Shown in pieces: positions 45,269-55,586 of a stretch of 64,000 nucleotides of DNA. The stretch is taken from NCBI RefSeq assembly GCF_012222825.1, contig NZ_CP038017.1, forward strand, positions 1,550,001-1,614,000, written 5' to 3'. The first letter of the stretch is position 1, and each line of letters opens with the position of its first letter. The notes under the pieces are model-generated. The model was not told the DNA's origin and did not search any database. It saw only the letters and a program-made list of their open reading frames with translations. This stretch comes from Allofrancisella frigidaquae (GTDB lineage Bacteria > Pseudomonadota > Gammaproteobacteria > Francisellales > Francisellaceae). Made by a program: the position numbers and the translations under genes.

Positions 45269-46720
45269 ATGAGAAAATTATTGTTACAAAATAAAGTTAT
45301 AATCTCTGCATATTTTTTCTTTTATCTGCTTATCTGGATTGGGCTAAGCATTTTGATATACGATGCAAATGCACTACCCATAGACGTTGCAGAAAATATA
45401 GCGTGGTCAAAACATCTGCAAATAGCTTTTGATAAGCATCCATTCTTAGGGGCGTTTTTTATAAAGTTAATATTGCCTTTTTCACCCTCTACTATGGTAG
45501 CAAATTTATTAGCTAGTAGTATTTGTTTGTTAGTGACTCTACTTTACACTTATAAAGTAACTAAGCTTTTTATGTCAAAAAATGAGTCTATTGTTATCAT
45601 TATCCTCAGTAGCTGCGGGGGTATTTACACAGCTTTAAATTTTGTTGACTATAGTCAAAATTCTATAGTTTTGCCATTTTGGGTAATGTCTTGCTATTAT
45701 TTTACTTTAGCCATGAGAAACAATAAGTTTATTTATTGGGTTACACTTGGCTTGGTATGTGCGCTAGGGTTATATGCTAAGCTAGAAATGGGGTTGATTA
45801 TTTTATGTTTAGCACTTTATCTAGCTTTTAATTACAAAAAAGAGTATTTGAGTAAAGTTTTTATTTCCTTTTGGATTTTTATAGTTAGCTTAATTCCACT
45901 TATTTGGTGGCTATTTTATACAAACTTTGCTTTGATAAATTACGCATTAAATAGATACTCTGGATTACGTGCAACAGATCATAATATTATAATCAACTTT
46001 TTATTAGCACAGTTAAATAACTTATCTACAATTGGTATTATCGCTGTTCCAATATTATGTATTTTGATTTTATTTAAAATAGGTATATTCAGAATACAAA
46101 AAAACATCGAAACAACTTTCCTTAAAAGGTTAAGACAACCTTTAGTTTGCTATGGCCTATATCCTTTATTATTTTTCTTTGCTTTACAAACTTATAAAGT
46201 TCATATTGAATATGGCTGGTTAATTCCAATTATGTCACTTACATTACCAGCTGTATTTTATTTGTTGAATATTAAAATAAGAGAGTTCTCATTAAGAAAG
46301 ATTGTATATGTAGTACTCTGTTTTCAGATTTTGGTTTTTATGGTATATAACTTATTTGGCTATTTCACACCGATGAAAGATCCAAGAACATTATCAAATC
46401 ATGTAGCGCTGAAGGCAGAAGAATTTTGGCAACAAAATGAAAGCCAACCATTGAAAAATGTTATAGGGTATTTTTCTATATACATTACACCTTTTATTTC
46501 AGACACCGCAACTGCATATAGAAACTTTGAAGATACCAGAATTCCAACTAACACTGTTTCACTTGGTGTCTTGGATAACTGTAATATCAAAGCTAATAAT
46601 GCTTATCTTGAATCTCTTGGTTACACAATAGGTAAGCAAAAATGTATAACAATAGATAGAGTAGGTAGATACTCTGATGAGAAACAGAATTTTACATTAT
46701 ACATTTTAGAAAAAAGTTAG
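45269..46720 (+). CDS. Membrane glycosyltransferase of the ArnT/PMT (GT-C) family
   Basis: The 483-aa integral membrane protein has about ten hydrophobic helices, starting with one at residues 13-32. The first periplasmic loop contains the acidic motif region DANALPIDVAENIAW, followed by KHPFLGAFFIKL, as in lipid-phosphate-sugar-dependent GT-C enzymes such as ArnT. The C-terminal about 90 residues form a soluble periplasmic part. It may attach sugars to lipid A or another envelope lipid; Francisella has such enzymes (for example FlmK). The exact substrate cannot be told. Confidence 0.75.
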   Translation: MRKLLLQNKVIISAYFFFYLLIWIGLSILIYDANALPIDVAENIAWSKHLQIAFDKHPFLGAFFIKLILPFSPSTMVANLLASSICLLVTLLYTYKVTKLFMSKNESIVIIILSSCGGIYTALNFVDYSQNSIVLPFWVMSCYYFTLAMRNNKFIYWVTLGLVCALGLYAKLEMGLIILCLALYLAFNYKKEYLSKVFISFWIFIVSLIPLIWWLFYTNFALINYALNRYSGLRATDHNIIINFLLAQLNNLSTIGIIAVPILCILILFKIGIFRIQKNIETTFLKRLRQPLVCYGLYPLLFFFALQTYKVHIEYGWLIPIMSLTLPAVFYLLNIKIREFSLRKIVYVVLCFQILVFMVYNLFGYFTPMKDPRTLSNHVALKAEEFWQQNESQPLKNVIGYFSIYITPFISDTATAYRNFEDTRIPTNTVSLGVLDNCNIKANNAYLESLGYTIGKQKCITIDRVGRYSDEKQNFTLYILEKS

Positions 46721-46729
46721 TTTCTGAGG

Positions 46730-47389
46730 CTAATTCCTTTTAGCAGAGACTACTTTTTTATTTATAGAAAAAGTCCAAAACCACAAAACCAAAGCATACA
46801 CCCCCCACCATTCAACTATACTTTGATTTTCGTAAGTTGGTGCCATAAAAATAGAAACTATGGCTGTGACTACTGTTATAGTTAAACAAAAGTATCTGAT
46901 GAAAATAGGATTTTTGTTAACTTTGTGAAAGTATTTATATTCAACTAAGGTATACCATACTTGGCAGATAGTCATAGATACAAAAAAGATAGAAACGCAC
47001 TTTATATGAAATTGAAGAGGGGTATTTTCTCCATCGATGACAGATGTACCAATAACTAAACCCGCACAGCCTATAGCTGCTAAAAAAAGCATAAATTTAC
47101 CTTGCTTAATAACGGCACTATTATAATCACTAATTTGTACTAGCCATTCTTTTATAAAAAAGAAAATAATAGCCATAAGTGTTGCTGTAGGTATTAAAAC
47201 AGCTTTTAACATGTACGATTCAGGTGGATAAAAACCTGCATGAGTTATGTCAGAACATCCGGATATAAAAGGATTACATAATTTATTGTGACCATTAACA
47301 ATAGATATAAAATATATAACTAAAAAAAGTACAGCTACAGAAGTAGTAGTTATAAAAATAAGTTTTTTGGGGTTAAATTCTGCTTTCAT
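46730..47389 (-). CDS. Frag1/DRAM-like six-helix membrane protein
   Basis: The 219-aa protein has about six hydrophobic helices. After the first helix it has the loop NPFISGCSDITHAGFYPPES with two cysteines flanking it, a pattern seen in Frag1/DRAM/Sfk1-type membrane proteins. No catalytic motif is visible. It converges with the glycosyltransferase gene (9 bases apart). The role is unknown. Confidence 0.6.
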   Translation of the reverse strand: MKAEFNPKKLIFITTTSVAVLFLVIYFISIVNGHNKLCNPFISGCSDITHAGFYPPESYMLKAVLIPTATLMAIIFFFIKEWLVQISDYNSAVIKQGKFMLFLAAIGCAGLVIGTSVIDGENTPLQFHIKCVSIFFVSMTICQVWYTLVEYKYFHKVNKNPIFIRYFCLTITVVTAIVSIFMAPTYENQSIVEWWGVYALVLWFWTFSINKKVVSAKRN

Positions 47390-47585
47390 AATTCTATATT
47401 AAGTATGTTTTTGGCTTGTTTTTGTTGAGCTTATACTACCATAAATCGTCAAAATTGCTAATTTTAAATAACTTTCGATTCTATTAGATGCTTTTTAATC
47501 GTAGTAATAGAACATTTACCTTTTTATTTTCTATGGTATAATTTTGGGGTTTCTTTTAAAACACAGAAAAATAAAGGATTTAAAA

Positions 47586-47909
47586 ATGCCGTTTGTAGTA
47601 ACAGAAAGCTGCATAAAATGTAAATATGGTGATTGCGTTGAGGTTTGTCCAGTAGATTGCTTCTATGAGGGGCCAAATATGTTGGTTATAAATCCAGATG
47701 AGTGTATTGATTGTGCTTTATGTGAACCAGAATGTCCTGTTAGTGCAATCAAATCTAGTGATGATCTTAATGAAAAAGAAGAGCAAATGCTAGATTTAAA
47801 TAAAGAGTTAGCAAATTTATGGCCAAATATAGTAGAAAAATGTGAGCCTTGCGAAGATGCTGATAATTGGGCATCTGTAACAGATAAATTAAAATATTTA
47901 GAGAGATAA
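47586..47909 (+). CDS. fdxA: Seven-iron ferredoxin FdxA
   Basis: The ATG at 47586 is chosen because AAAGGA lies upstream and the protein then starts [18 protein letters not shown] as in FdxA. The 107-aa length is typical. The first half carries a [3Fe-4S]-type arrangement ([18 protein letters not shown]) and the second the [4Fe-4S] motif [12 protein letters not shown]. It is a soluble electron carrier. An in-frame upstream start at 47544 has no ribosome-binding support. Confidence 0.93.
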   Translation: MPFVVTESCIKCKYGDCVEVCPVDCFYEGPNMLVINPDECIDCALCEPECPVSAIKSSDDLNEKEEQMLDLNKELANLWPNIVEKCEPCEDADNWASVTDKLKYLER

Positions 47910-48198
47910 ATTTACCGATAAAAGCCTCTTTCTATGTTAGATGTTATTGTAGTTATTTGATATTAGAAGCAATTTTATCAAAAAATATCCCACAAAAAAG
48001 TGTATAATAAGTACTCAAGAAAACTGATTATTTTGGGTAATTATCGTTTAATGTAGCTAGCCTGTAAAAATGTTGTCTTGTTACGATACAGAAAAAGTTC
48101 AGCATACATAGACTTTGTTCGTAGCATTCATTTTAAGGAACAAGGCTAATGTTATATAGCTTTATGTATTTAACATCTATATTTATGGAGACAGATAG

Positions 48199-48951
48199 AT
48201 GAAATCTTTTCTAAAAAAGATTTGGAATATTTTAATGTGGTCAAGAATGACTGCTTTTCAGCTTTACTCTTTTGCTGTAATTGGTGGTTGCAGTATTCTT
48301 ATAAATATTTTCGCTTTTTTAAAGTTGCCCTTATCTTGGAGAATGGCTGTATGTTATGTTTGGACATATCTTTACTGGATAGGGATGTTAGTATTTTTAC
48401 AAGTTTTTATAAAAGTTACAGGTAGAGCTAATATAGATAGAGATTATTCTTGCATTTACGTCTCAAAACACCAGTCAATGCTTGAGACATTTATGTTTTA
48501 TGGACTTATTGGTAAATGTCACTTTATAATGAAAAAAGAACTTTTTGATGCACCTATATTTGGTTCTGCTATGAAAAATTTAGGAAGTATAGCTATAGAC
48601 AGAGACAAGCCTAGAGAATCTTTAAAAAAGGTTGTTACAGAAGGTAAAGAAAGCTTAGCAAATGGAATAAATGTTGTTATTTTTCCAGAAGGCACAAGAG
48701 TTAAAGTAGGAGAGTATCCAGAGTTTCAGCGTTCAGCTATGAAACTGGCATCTGATGCAAATGTTTTTATAATACCAGTAGCACATAATTTTGGTAGATT
48801 TTTCCCAAAAAGTTGGTCAGAAGTTATTAAACCAGGTATAGCTAGGATGGATTTTGGTAAAAGAATAGACCCTAATGATTATGATTCAAAAGAGCTAACA
48901 AGCCTTTGTCATAAAATTATTAATGAAAAAACAAAAGAATTTAATGGTTAA
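48199..48951 (+). CDS. PlsC-like 1-acyl-glycerol-3-phosphate acyltransferase, copy A
   Basis: The 250-aa protein has two N-terminal hydrophobic helices (about residues 20-37 and 50-72), then the acyltransferase motifs: YVSKHQSMLETF (the HX4E form of motif I, near residue 93), IAIDRDKPRES (motif II), FPEGTRVKVGEYPEFQRSAMKLA (motif III) and IIPVAHN (motif IV). It should acylate lysophosphatidate in phospholipid synthesis at the inner membrane. A close paralog follows 14 bases downstream. Confidence 0.85.
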   Translation: MKSFLKKIWNILMWSRMTAFQLYSFAVIGGCSILINIFAFLKLPLSWRMAVCYVWTYLYWIGMLVFLQVFIKVTGRANIDRDYSCIYVSKHQSMLETFMFYGLIGKCHFIMKKELFDAPIFGSAMKNLGSIAIDRDKPRESLKKVVTEGKESLANGINVVIFPEGTRVKVGEYPEFQRSAMKLASDANVFIIPVAHNFGRFFPKSWSEVIKPGIARMDFGKRIDPNDYDSKELTSLCHKIINEKTKEFNG

Positions 48952-48965
48952 CTAAGGGATATTAT

Positions 48966-49706
48966 ATGAAAAAAATACTCTATCCTTTATTAGTGATGAG
49001 GATGCAAATCTTTAAAATATATGCATATATAGTACTTATGTTCTGTTGTATTTTGATGAATACAGTTGGTGTACTAGGATTTTCTTTGAAAGTTAGGCTT
49101 TTTGTATGTTGGCTGTGGTCATGTTTATATAGATTAGGGGTTTTAATTATTTTACAGATATATGTAAAGATTGATGGCAAGGAAAATATTCCTAATACTC
49201 CTTGTATATATGTCTCAAAACACCAATCGATGCTTGAAACTTTTGTTTTTTATGGGTTAGTTAAAAAATGTTGTTTTGTTATGAAGCAAGAATTATTAGA
49301 AAAACCTATATTTGGTAAAACAAATGAGTTTGCTGAAGCAATAGGTATAGATAGAGATAAAGGCCTCTCATCTATGAAAAAAGTTATTGAAGAAGGAAAA
49401 GACAGGATAAAAAATAAAGGTTTAAGTATAATAATTTTCCCTGAAGGTACTAGAGTCCCTGTAGGTGAGTACCCTAAGTTTCAACGTTCAGCTATAAAAC
49501 TTGCAACAGTAACCCAGACTCCCATAATACCAGTAGCACATAATTTTGGGGTTTATTTTGGTCGTAAAAAAGGTGACTTTATAAAACCTGGAATTGCTAG
49601 AATGTCTTTTGGAGCTGCTATAGATTCTAAAAGTTACAGTGTATCAGAGTTAACAGATAAATGTTATGAAATTATAAACACTAAAACAAAGTCTTTTGGT
49701 GGTTAA
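48966..49706 (+). CDS. PlsC-like 1-acyl-glycerol-3-phosphate acyltransferase, copy B
   Basis: The 246-aa protein is clearly homologous along its whole length to the preceding gene product. It has the same motifs: YVSKHQSMLETFVFYGL, IGIDRDKG, FPEGTRVPVGEYPKFQRSAIKLA and IIPVAHNFG. Two N-terminal hydrophobic helices anchor it in the inner membrane. The tandem pair probably arose by duplication and has diverged mainly in the membrane part. Different acyl-chain or acceptor preference is likely but unproven. Confidence 0.85.
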   Translation: MKKILYPLLVMRMQIFKIYAYIVLMFCCILMNTVGVLGFSLKVRLFVCWLWSCLYRLGVLIILQIYVKIDGKENIPNTPCIYVSKHQSMLETFVFYGLVKKCCFVMKQELLEKPIFGKTNEFAEAIGIDRDKGLSSMKKVIEEGKDRIKNKGLSIIIFPEGTRVPVGEYPKFQRSAIKLATVTQTPIIPVAHNFGVYFGRKKGDFIKPGIARMSFGAAIDSKSYSVSELTDKCYEIINTKTKSFGG

Positions 49707-49794
49707 GTTAAAAGGTCCCCATGTCAATCACGAGAATGACGGTATTGTGTTGGTATCCCATGGGCTTTTATGAGTAAATCAATGGTCTTTTCTA

Positions 49795-50511
49795 TTATAG
49801 AATGAACTCAGCAACTATTGGGTTATGATCAGATATTTTTTTACAATCTAAAACACAAGCTTTATCTAGTTTTAGACCCCTATAGAGAATAAAATCTAGA
49901 TGATTCTTTTGGAAAGATTTAACCAAGTCTGGTTCATCTATAAAAGCTATTCTAAACTTGAATTCTCTACAAAAATCTTTTATTAGCTTTACTCTCTTTC
50001 TATTCCAAGTATTAAAGTCACCTGCTATTATAATAGGGTTTTTATACTTTACTGGGTCAATAATTTCTTTTATTTTTTCAAACTCATACTCATAAACCTT
50101 ATTACTTTTAAAATTTATAGCGTGAATATTTACCACAACTATTTTTTTATCATCAATTTTTATATGACTTATTAAAGATGCTTTATGTGTTTTTATAACA
50201 GACTCTCGATGTGTTGTAAGAATTTTAATATTTTTATCCACAGGATAATGACTTACAGTAGCCACTCCATAATTATGGTTTTTTAGGATAATATTTGACG
50301 CAAAATTTATATTGAAATTTTCTATTGGAAACACTGTATCGTCATGGTGTACAGCCTCTTGTAAGCAGAAAATATCTACATTATGCGCAGAGTGTATATT
50401 AGTTATGTAAGACCTGAATGCTTGAGGGTTTTTATAATCTATTTTAAAAGTGTTCCAACTCATTAAACAGAATTTATTTTGAAATTCTTGAAAAGAGCTT
50501 TTTTTAGACAT
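49795..50511 (-). CDS. Endonuclease/exonuclease/phosphatase-family hydrolase
   Basis: The 238-aa protein has the EEP motifs: SWNTFK near residue 18, FCLQEAV with the metal-binding Glu (about 49-55), NIHAINFK, IIAGDFNTWN with Asp/Asn (about 161-170), LDFILYRG and the terminal SDHNPIVAEF with the Asp-His pair. The family includes nucleases and phosphoesterases. The substrate is unknown. There is no signal peptide, so it is probably cytosolic, although a role outside the cell is not excluded. Confidence 0.85.
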   Translation of the reverse strand: MSKKSSFQEFQNKFCLMSWNTFKIDYKNPQAFRSYITNIHSAHNVDIFCLQEAVHHDDTVFPIENFNINFASNIILKNHNYGVATVSHYPVDKNIKILTTHRESVIKTHKASLISHIKIDDKKIVVVNIHAINFKSNKVYEYEFEKIKEIIDPVKYKNPIIIAGDFNTWNRKRVKLIKDFCREFKFRIAFIDEPDLVKSFQKNHLDFILYRGLKLDKACVLDCKKISDHNPIVAEFIL

Positions 50512-50569
50512 ACAGTTTATACTAAAAAGTATTTAATATAGATATTATAGCTTAAAACAAAAACCGTTT

Positions 50570-51742
50570 TTAGTTAGAAGTACATTTACTAGGCTTATGG
50601 GTAACTAACCTTAATACAATATATCCGAATATTCCAGATAGTATAGAGCCTGTTAACACTCCCAGCTTGACAAGGTTTAGAGTTTGATTGCTGTCAAAAG
50701 CAAGTGTACCTATAAATAAACTCATTGTGAAACCTATACCACATACTAAACCTATTCCATATAGTTGAGCGTTTGATAAATTCTTAGACATAGGAAAAAA
50801 CCTGGTTTTTTTAAAGATAAATAAAATTGTGAATATGCCTAATTGTTTACCAATAAATAAACCTAAAATAATACCCAAAGTTATAGGCTCAAAAAACATT
50901 GAAAAATTAAAACCAGAAAAATTAATACCCGCATTAGCAAAAGCAAATACTGGCAGTATAAAATACACAATCCAAGGTTGTAATGATTCTTCCATAAACC
51001 TAATAGGAGATTCTTTATCTCTTTTATTTTCAAAAGGAATACACATTGCAGTTGCAAAGCCTGCTAAAGTAGCATGCACACCTGACTTAATAGTACAAGC
51101 CCAAGCAAAAAATCCAAGTACAACGTATAAAGAAATTCTTTTAACCTTGAATATAAGATTACAAATAAACATTAACCCAATAAACACTGTCCCTAAAAGT
51201 AATGAAGGTACTGAAAGATCGGTTGTATAAAATATGGCGATAATAATAATTGCGGCGATATCATCAAAAATAGCAATAGTTACAACGAGTAATTTAAGGG
51301 TGGGAGATACCCTAGAGCCAAGCAAAGCCAAAATACCAAGTGTGAAGGCTATATCTGTCGCTGATGGAATAGCCCAACCAGCTATAAAATTAGGATAATT
51401 TATGTTTATAAGAAGATATATAAAAGATGGAATTAGTAAACCTAAAAAAGCTGCTATTGCCGGTACAATCACGTTTGTTGGTTTGGATAAAGCTCCAACC
51501 AAAGCTTCTCTTTTTATTTCTAGACCAACGTAAAGGAAGTAGATAGCCATTAGGCCATCATTTATCCAGTGTATTAAGTTTTTATCTATAATTAAATGAC
51601 CTATGCCTATTTTAGCATTCACAGTTTCAAGCATACCGTAATACAAAGATAATGGTGTATTGTTTACTACAATAGCTGCTATAGCCGCAGTAAAAAGAAT
51701 TAAGCCACTAATAACTTCCTGTTTGTTAGACGATACACTCAT
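50570..51742 (-). CDS. nhaA: Na+/H+ antiporter NhaA
   Basis: The 390-aa protein has about 12 membrane helices. It contains the NhaA signatures [20 protein letters not shown] (near residue 60) and [22 protein letters not shown] with the catalytic Asp in the TDIAF segment, then [15 protein letters not shown] with the second essential Asp pair. The late GFTMSLFI segment also matches. It exports Na+ or Li+ in exchange for protons at alkaline pH. Length is typical. Confidence 0.95.
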   Translation of the reverse strand: MSVSSNKQEVISGLILFTAAIAAIVVNNTPLSLYYGMLETVNAKIGIGHLIIDKNLIHWINDGLMAIYFLYVGLEIKREALVGALSKPTNVIVPAIAAFLGLLIPSFIYLLININYPNFIAGWAIPSATDIAFTLGILALLGSRVSPTLKLLVVTIAIFDDIAAIIIIAIFYTTDLSVPSLLLGTVFIGLMFICNLIFKVKRISLYVVLGFFAWACTIKSGVHATLAGFATAMCIPFENKRDKESPIRFMEESLQPWIVYFILPVFAFANAGINFSGFNFSMFFEPITLGIILGLFIGKQLGIFTILFIFKKTRFFPMSKNLSNAQLYGIGLVCGIGFTMSLFIGTLAFDSNQTLNLVKLGVLTGSILSGIFGYIVLRLVTHKPSKCTSN

Positions 51743-52172
51743 TCTTACTGTTTTGAGAAAATATTTTTCATAACGTTTATTATCTAATAGCTTAGAATAT
51801 AATTCTACTACTAAAAGAGAAAACCTTTTATTGATATAATTGTTTAGTTTAACAAATAAAATGATTACCAGTTTTTTTAGTCATAGATAATCAGATAATA
51901 TAACCTATTATATATAAAAAGATAAAACGTATTGTGGGTATACACTTCTTGGTGGATAAGTTTTTGATGGTAAAAGGTAAAAGTCTAGTCTTGATGTGAC
52001 AGTTACCTGTTTTATAGAGAGTGTAATAAACTCTGTGTCAGCATAAATTATATCTAGTAATTATATGTAAAGTCATCGGAAATTTTGATGCAATTGCCCA
52101 TGGTATATGACGGATTTTAAAGAGTTATATTTTAACTGAAAAATAGAAAAATTACTGGGACTTTCCTTATTG
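51743..52172. other. Intergenic region between nhaA and IS copy 2
   Basis: About 430 AT-rich bases with no plausible gene. It should contain the nhaA promoter at its left end. Near its right end, GGGACTTTCC (52157-52166) repeats the outer tip of the IS right end, six bases before the left end of the intact copy. No RNA gene is visible. Confidence 0.5.
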
Positions 52173-53512
52173 GAGCCTTTCCACTTAACTGTGTAAATTC
52201 ACTTACATGAATCTCTGAATTCTATGCTCAAACTCGATAGCGAAATAAGGCATAGCCTCATTCCAATATTTAACAGGCATAGACCATTTTTTAGTCAAAT
52301 AATCTATAGCCAAGTACAAAGATTTGAAAACAGAGTCATCTTTAGGAAATAGCTTTTTATTCTTAATGACTTTCCTAAACTGGCTATTAAGCGATTCAAT
52401 CGCATTAGTAGTGTAAATAACTTTACGAATTTTTGGAGGATATTGCAAGAATACAGTTAAATTATCCCAATTATTTATCCATGACTTTGAAATTAAAGGA
52501 TATTTAGTATCATATTTATTTGCAAAGTTATCAAGCTCAGATTGAGCTATTGCAATGGTATCAGCATCATATATTTTCTTTAACTCTCTAGCTACCTCTT
52601 TCTTGTCTTTATATGGCACATACTTAAGACTATTACGAATTTGATGAACGATACAAAGCTGATGCTTTGTCTCAGGGTATATAGCTTGTATAGCATCAGA
52701 CATGCCTTTTAAATTATCAGTACATGCTATAAATATATCCTGTAAGCCTCTATTCTTTAATTCAGTAAAAACACTAAGCCAATATTTAGCACCTTCATTT
52801 TGACTGATCCAAAGACCTAATACATCCTTATGACCAGTTAACGATATGCCAAGAGCCACATACACAGCTTTATTAATAATATGCTTGTCTTCTCTAACTT
52901 TAACGACTATACAGTCAAAAAACACTATTGGATAAACTGACTCTAAAGGTCTATTTTGCCATGCTTTAACATCATCAATAATAGCTTCTGTAACATCACT
53001 TATAAAGCTTGTACTTATCTTTGTATCATATAACTCAAATAACTGTTGTTGGATATCTGTAGTACTCATACCTTTAGCATACAAAGATATAATTTTTTGG
53101 TCTAAGCCGTTTATCTTGGTGACTCTTTTGGGAACTATTTGAGGTTCAAAGTCACTATCTCTATCTCGTGGAACTGATATTTCCAAATTACCTGTGTCTG
53201 TAGCTAATGTCTTGTTACTATAGCCATTCCTAGCATTTGATGAATTAGTCCTTTGGTGTTTTGAATAACCAAGATGACTATTCATTTCTGCATCTAGTGC
53301 TTTTTCTAATAATCGTTTTGTTAGTTGCTTTAGCAAACCATCTTTCTCAAACATTTGATTAATATCAACACCTGAATCTATTATTTGATCTGCAATAGCT
53401 GTGTAAATATCTTCTGACTTCTTATTCTTAGACATTGTTTCTATCCTTAATATTTCGCTAGAAATAATCTAGCAGGTTAATTAAGAATTTACACATTTAT
53501 TTGGAAAGTCCC
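52173..53512 (-). mobile_element. IS256-family insertion sequence, copy 2 (1340 bp)
   Basis: Same length and ends as copy 1, in the same orientation. The flanks are CCTTATTG on the left and AATTATTG on the right, which share only the six inner bases TTATTG, so the target duplication is imperfect. The right end lies two bases from the stop codon of the OmpH/Skp-like gene. With copy 1 it brackets about 25 kb that include the whole T6SS locus. Confidence 0.9.
52203..53435 (-). CDS. IS256-family (mutator-type) transposase, second copy
   Basis: The protein is identical over all 410 residues to the transposase at 26119-27351, with the same DDE residues and intact frame. The lack of divergence shows recent transposition or gene conversion. 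Confidence 0.95.
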   Translation of the reverse strand: MSKNKKSEDIYTAIADQIIDSGVDINQMFEKDGLLKQLTKRLLEKALDAEMNSHLGYSKHQRTNSSNARNGYSNKTLATDTGNLEISVPRDRDSDFEPQIVPKRVTKINGLDQKIISLYAKGMSTTDIQQQLFELYDTKISTSFISDVTEAIIDDVKAWQNRPLESVYPIVFFDCIVVKVREDKHIINKAVYVALGISLTGHKDVLGLWISQNEGAKYWLSVFTELKNRGLQDIFIACTDNLKGMSDAIQAIYPETKHQLCIVHQIRNSLKYVPYKDKKEVARELKKIYDADTIAIAQSELDNFANKYDTKYPLISKSWINNWDNLTVFLQYPPKIRKVIYTTNAIESLNSQFRKVIKNKKLFPKDDSVFKSLYLAIDYLTKKWSMPVKYWNEAMPYFAIEFEHRIQRFM

Positions 53513-53514
53513 AA

Positions 53515-54054
53515 TTATTGCATTTTTGCAATTACTTCTTTAGTCACATCTACGCTATCAACATTATACAAACTCATCTCTGCTGGTAAGATTGCGTCTA
53601 ATTGTTTATCTTTAGCAACTTCTGCAGAAGCTTTAGTTAGAGCATCTTTGAAAGCATCAGCGTCATCAGAAGCCATTTTTTGGACCTGAGCCATAAGATT
53701 TTGGTATTCTTTCATTGCTTTTTGTAAATCAACTTGTGCTTGTTGCTTATCAGCATTTTCTTGCTGATCTGCACTTTCTGCATCTTTAGTGTCGCCTTTT
53801 GCTTCATCAAACTCTACTTGATCTTTCTCCTCTGTGTAAGAGTTTACTTTATCTTGTAAATCTGTGATATTTTGTTTAAGCTCATCCATTTGAGGTTTTA
53901 ATTTTTTCTCGTCAGCGGTAACTTTTGCCTTGCCAAGTGGAGATGTTTCAAAAATGTCTTGCACATTAGCAAAACCAACCCCGCCAGCCATGGCTGTAGT
54001 AGCTGAGAACATTAAACTACCTGCAATTGCTGCACCAATAATTGTTTTTTTCAT
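53515..54054 (-). CDS. OmpH/Skp-family periplasmic chaperone
   Basis: The 179-aa protein has a signal peptide (MKKTIIGAAIAGSLMFSATTAMA). The mature part starts GGVGFANVQDIFETSPLGKAK, the OmpH/Skp start, followed by a long charged helical hairpin (about residues 45-145) rich in Glu, Lys and Gln, as in the tentacles of Skp. It would hold outer-membrane proteins in the periplasm. Its stop codon lies two bases from IS copy 2, so any native terminator was displaced. Confidence 0.75.
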   Translation of the reverse strand: MKKTIIGAAIAGSLMFSATTAMAGGVGFANVQDIFETSPLGKAKVTADEKKLKPQMDELKQNITDLQDKVNSYTEEKDQVEFDEAKGDTKDAESADQQENADKQQAQVDLQKAMKEYQNLMAQVQKMASDDADAFKDALTKASAEVAKDKQLDAILPAEMSLYNVDSVDVTKEVIAKMQ

Positions 54055-54151
54055 AACTATCTTTCCTTATTAGTTTTTTAGTTTGAAACTTAAATCATTA
54101 TGTCTATCGATTATAATCCTGGTTAAACAATGTTTCAATATTTTAAATATT

Positions 54152-55075
54152 TTATTTCAAACTAAAACTATTCTCTAATAATGCTTTATAATAAACACCG
54201 TTAGTTAACTTGCTTGATACTTTCGTTAAGAAATCTAAAGGTTGAGTATAATCGATCATCTCCATGTCATGTAGTTTTTCCGACATTAATTGGTCTATAG
54301 ATGCAAAACCATCTACTAGACCTATTTTTTCAGCTTCTATACCACTAAATGGTTGCCCAGAGAAAGTTGTTTCATTCGATTTGTCTTTTAACCTATCTCC
54401 TCTTGATTGTAAAACCGCATCTATAAATACTTGGTGGCTTTGATCTAAAAGTTTTTGATAATCTTCTACTTGATTTAGTTTTTGTGGAGAAAATGGATCT
54501 AAGAAATTTTTATTTTTTCCAGAAATATATATTCTTCGTTCTATACCTAGTTTATCTATTAAACCAGTAAAACCAAAGCTACTTCCTATTACTCCTATTG
54601 AACCTGTGATAGTCATTTTATTAACATAAATCTCTTTTGCTCCTACTGCTATATAATACCCTCCGCTAGCACATACATCTGTACACACCGCGTACATTGG
54701 GATTGAAGGATATTTTTTTTGAAGATATTTCATATGTGAGTATATTTCATCAGACTGTACTGGTGAGCCTCCTGGACTATTTATTTCTACAATTATGGCT
54801 TTTGTAAACTCATTTTTATAAGCATTATCTAAGCTTTTGTTTATTCTTTGAGCATTTGCTTGAGAGTCAGCTGCTATTATACCGTCAACTTTGACCAATG
54901 CCACATGAGGCCCTAGCTCCTTTGTTGAAAAAAACAAGTTAGGCACTATAATAATTATTCCTAACAAAAGTATTACGCTTCGTACAAATAACCGCCATCT
55001 TCTCTTACTTTTAACATCTTTAATATACGTTTTTGCAAGTTCTTCTAACATCTCATTAGAAATATTCTTTTCCAT
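54152..55075 (-). CDS. Signal peptide peptidase SppA-type S49 protease
   Basis: The start is placed at 55075 because GGAG lies 6 bases upstream; the frame opens earlier at 55102 without a site. The 307-aa protein has one N-terminal membrane anchor (about residues 31-51), then the S49 motifs: [24 protein letters not shown] with the nucleophile Ser, TGSIGVIG, and [12 protein letters not shown] with the candidate general-base Lys. It would degrade signal peptides or other membrane peptides at the periplasmic face of the inner membrane. Confidence 0.88.
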   Translation of the reverse strand: MEKNISNEMLEELAKTYIKDVKSKRRWRLFVRSVILLLGIIIIVPNLFFSTKELGPHVALVKVDGIIAADSQANAQRINKSLDNAYKNEFTKAIIVEINSPGGSPVQSDEIYSHMKYLQKKYPSIPMYAVCTDVCASGGYYIAVGAKEIYVNKMTITGSIGVIGSSFGFTGLIDKLGIERRIYISGKNKNFLDPFSPQKLNQVEDYQKLLDQSHQVFIDAVLQSRGDRLKDKSNETTFSGQPFSGIEAEKIGLVDGFASIDQLMSEKLHDMEMIDYTQPLDFLTKVSSKLTNGVYYKALLENSFSLK

Positions 55076-55142
55076 TTTTACTCCAAGTGTTAATATTGGC
55101 ATAAATATATTATCAGAAAAAACCTATTTTGGAGACACGGTT

Positions 55143-55514
55143 ATGGGTTTATCTTTGGATGAAAAAGCAAAAAGTCTTGGACTTGAGAATATTCAAAAAC
55201 ATATATTCTTATGTTGTGACCAGGATAGACAAAAATGCTGTTCTGGGAAAACATCATTAGAATCTTGGGACTTTTTAAAAAAGAGACTTAAAGAGCTAAG
55301 GTTAACCCAAAATGGACATGTTTACAGATCTAAAACCTTCTGTTTAAGGATTTGCCAAAATGGCCCTATAGCAGTAGTTCATCCTGATAACGTGTGGTAT
55401 CATTCATGTATCCCAGAAGTGCTTGAAGAGATAATTCAAAAACACCTTATCGGTGGCGAAATTGTGAAAAAATATGCTTTTAGCAAGCCTTTACAACCAG
55501 CACATAAAGAATGA
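55143..55514 (+). CDS. Thioredoxin-like [2Fe-2S] ferredoxin
   Basis: The 123-aa protein has the motifs of this family: [16 protein letters not shown] near residue 20 with the first cluster ligands, [35 protein letters not shown] with the second Cys pair (about residues 77 and 81), and the VEEII-like C-terminal helix ([12 protein letters not shown]). It binds a [2Fe-2S] cluster and carries electrons. It is divergent from the S49 protease gene and lies just upstream of the FMN riboswitch. Confidence 0.85.
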   Translation: MGLSLDEKAKSLGLENIQKHIFLCCDQDRQKCCSGKTSLESWDFLKKRLKELRLTQNGHVYRSKTFCLRICQNGPIAVVHPDNVWYHSCIPEVLEEIIQKHLIGGEIVKKYAFSKPLQPAHKE

Positions 55515-55586
55515 GCTAAATTCTTTAAACCACACTTATTTTATCACTTAGATATTTGATTCATTAATGCTATAATTATTAGCAAA

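Noticed and set aside
49707-49794. Possible small RNA or terminator downstream of the second acyltransferase gene
   Set aside because: The inverted matches (CCCATG and similar) are short and no poly-T tract follows in the right place.
50829-51230. 133-codon plus-strand frame inside nhaA
   Set aside because: Antisense to a conserved membrane transporter; its long open run is a by-product of hydrophobic codons on the other strand.
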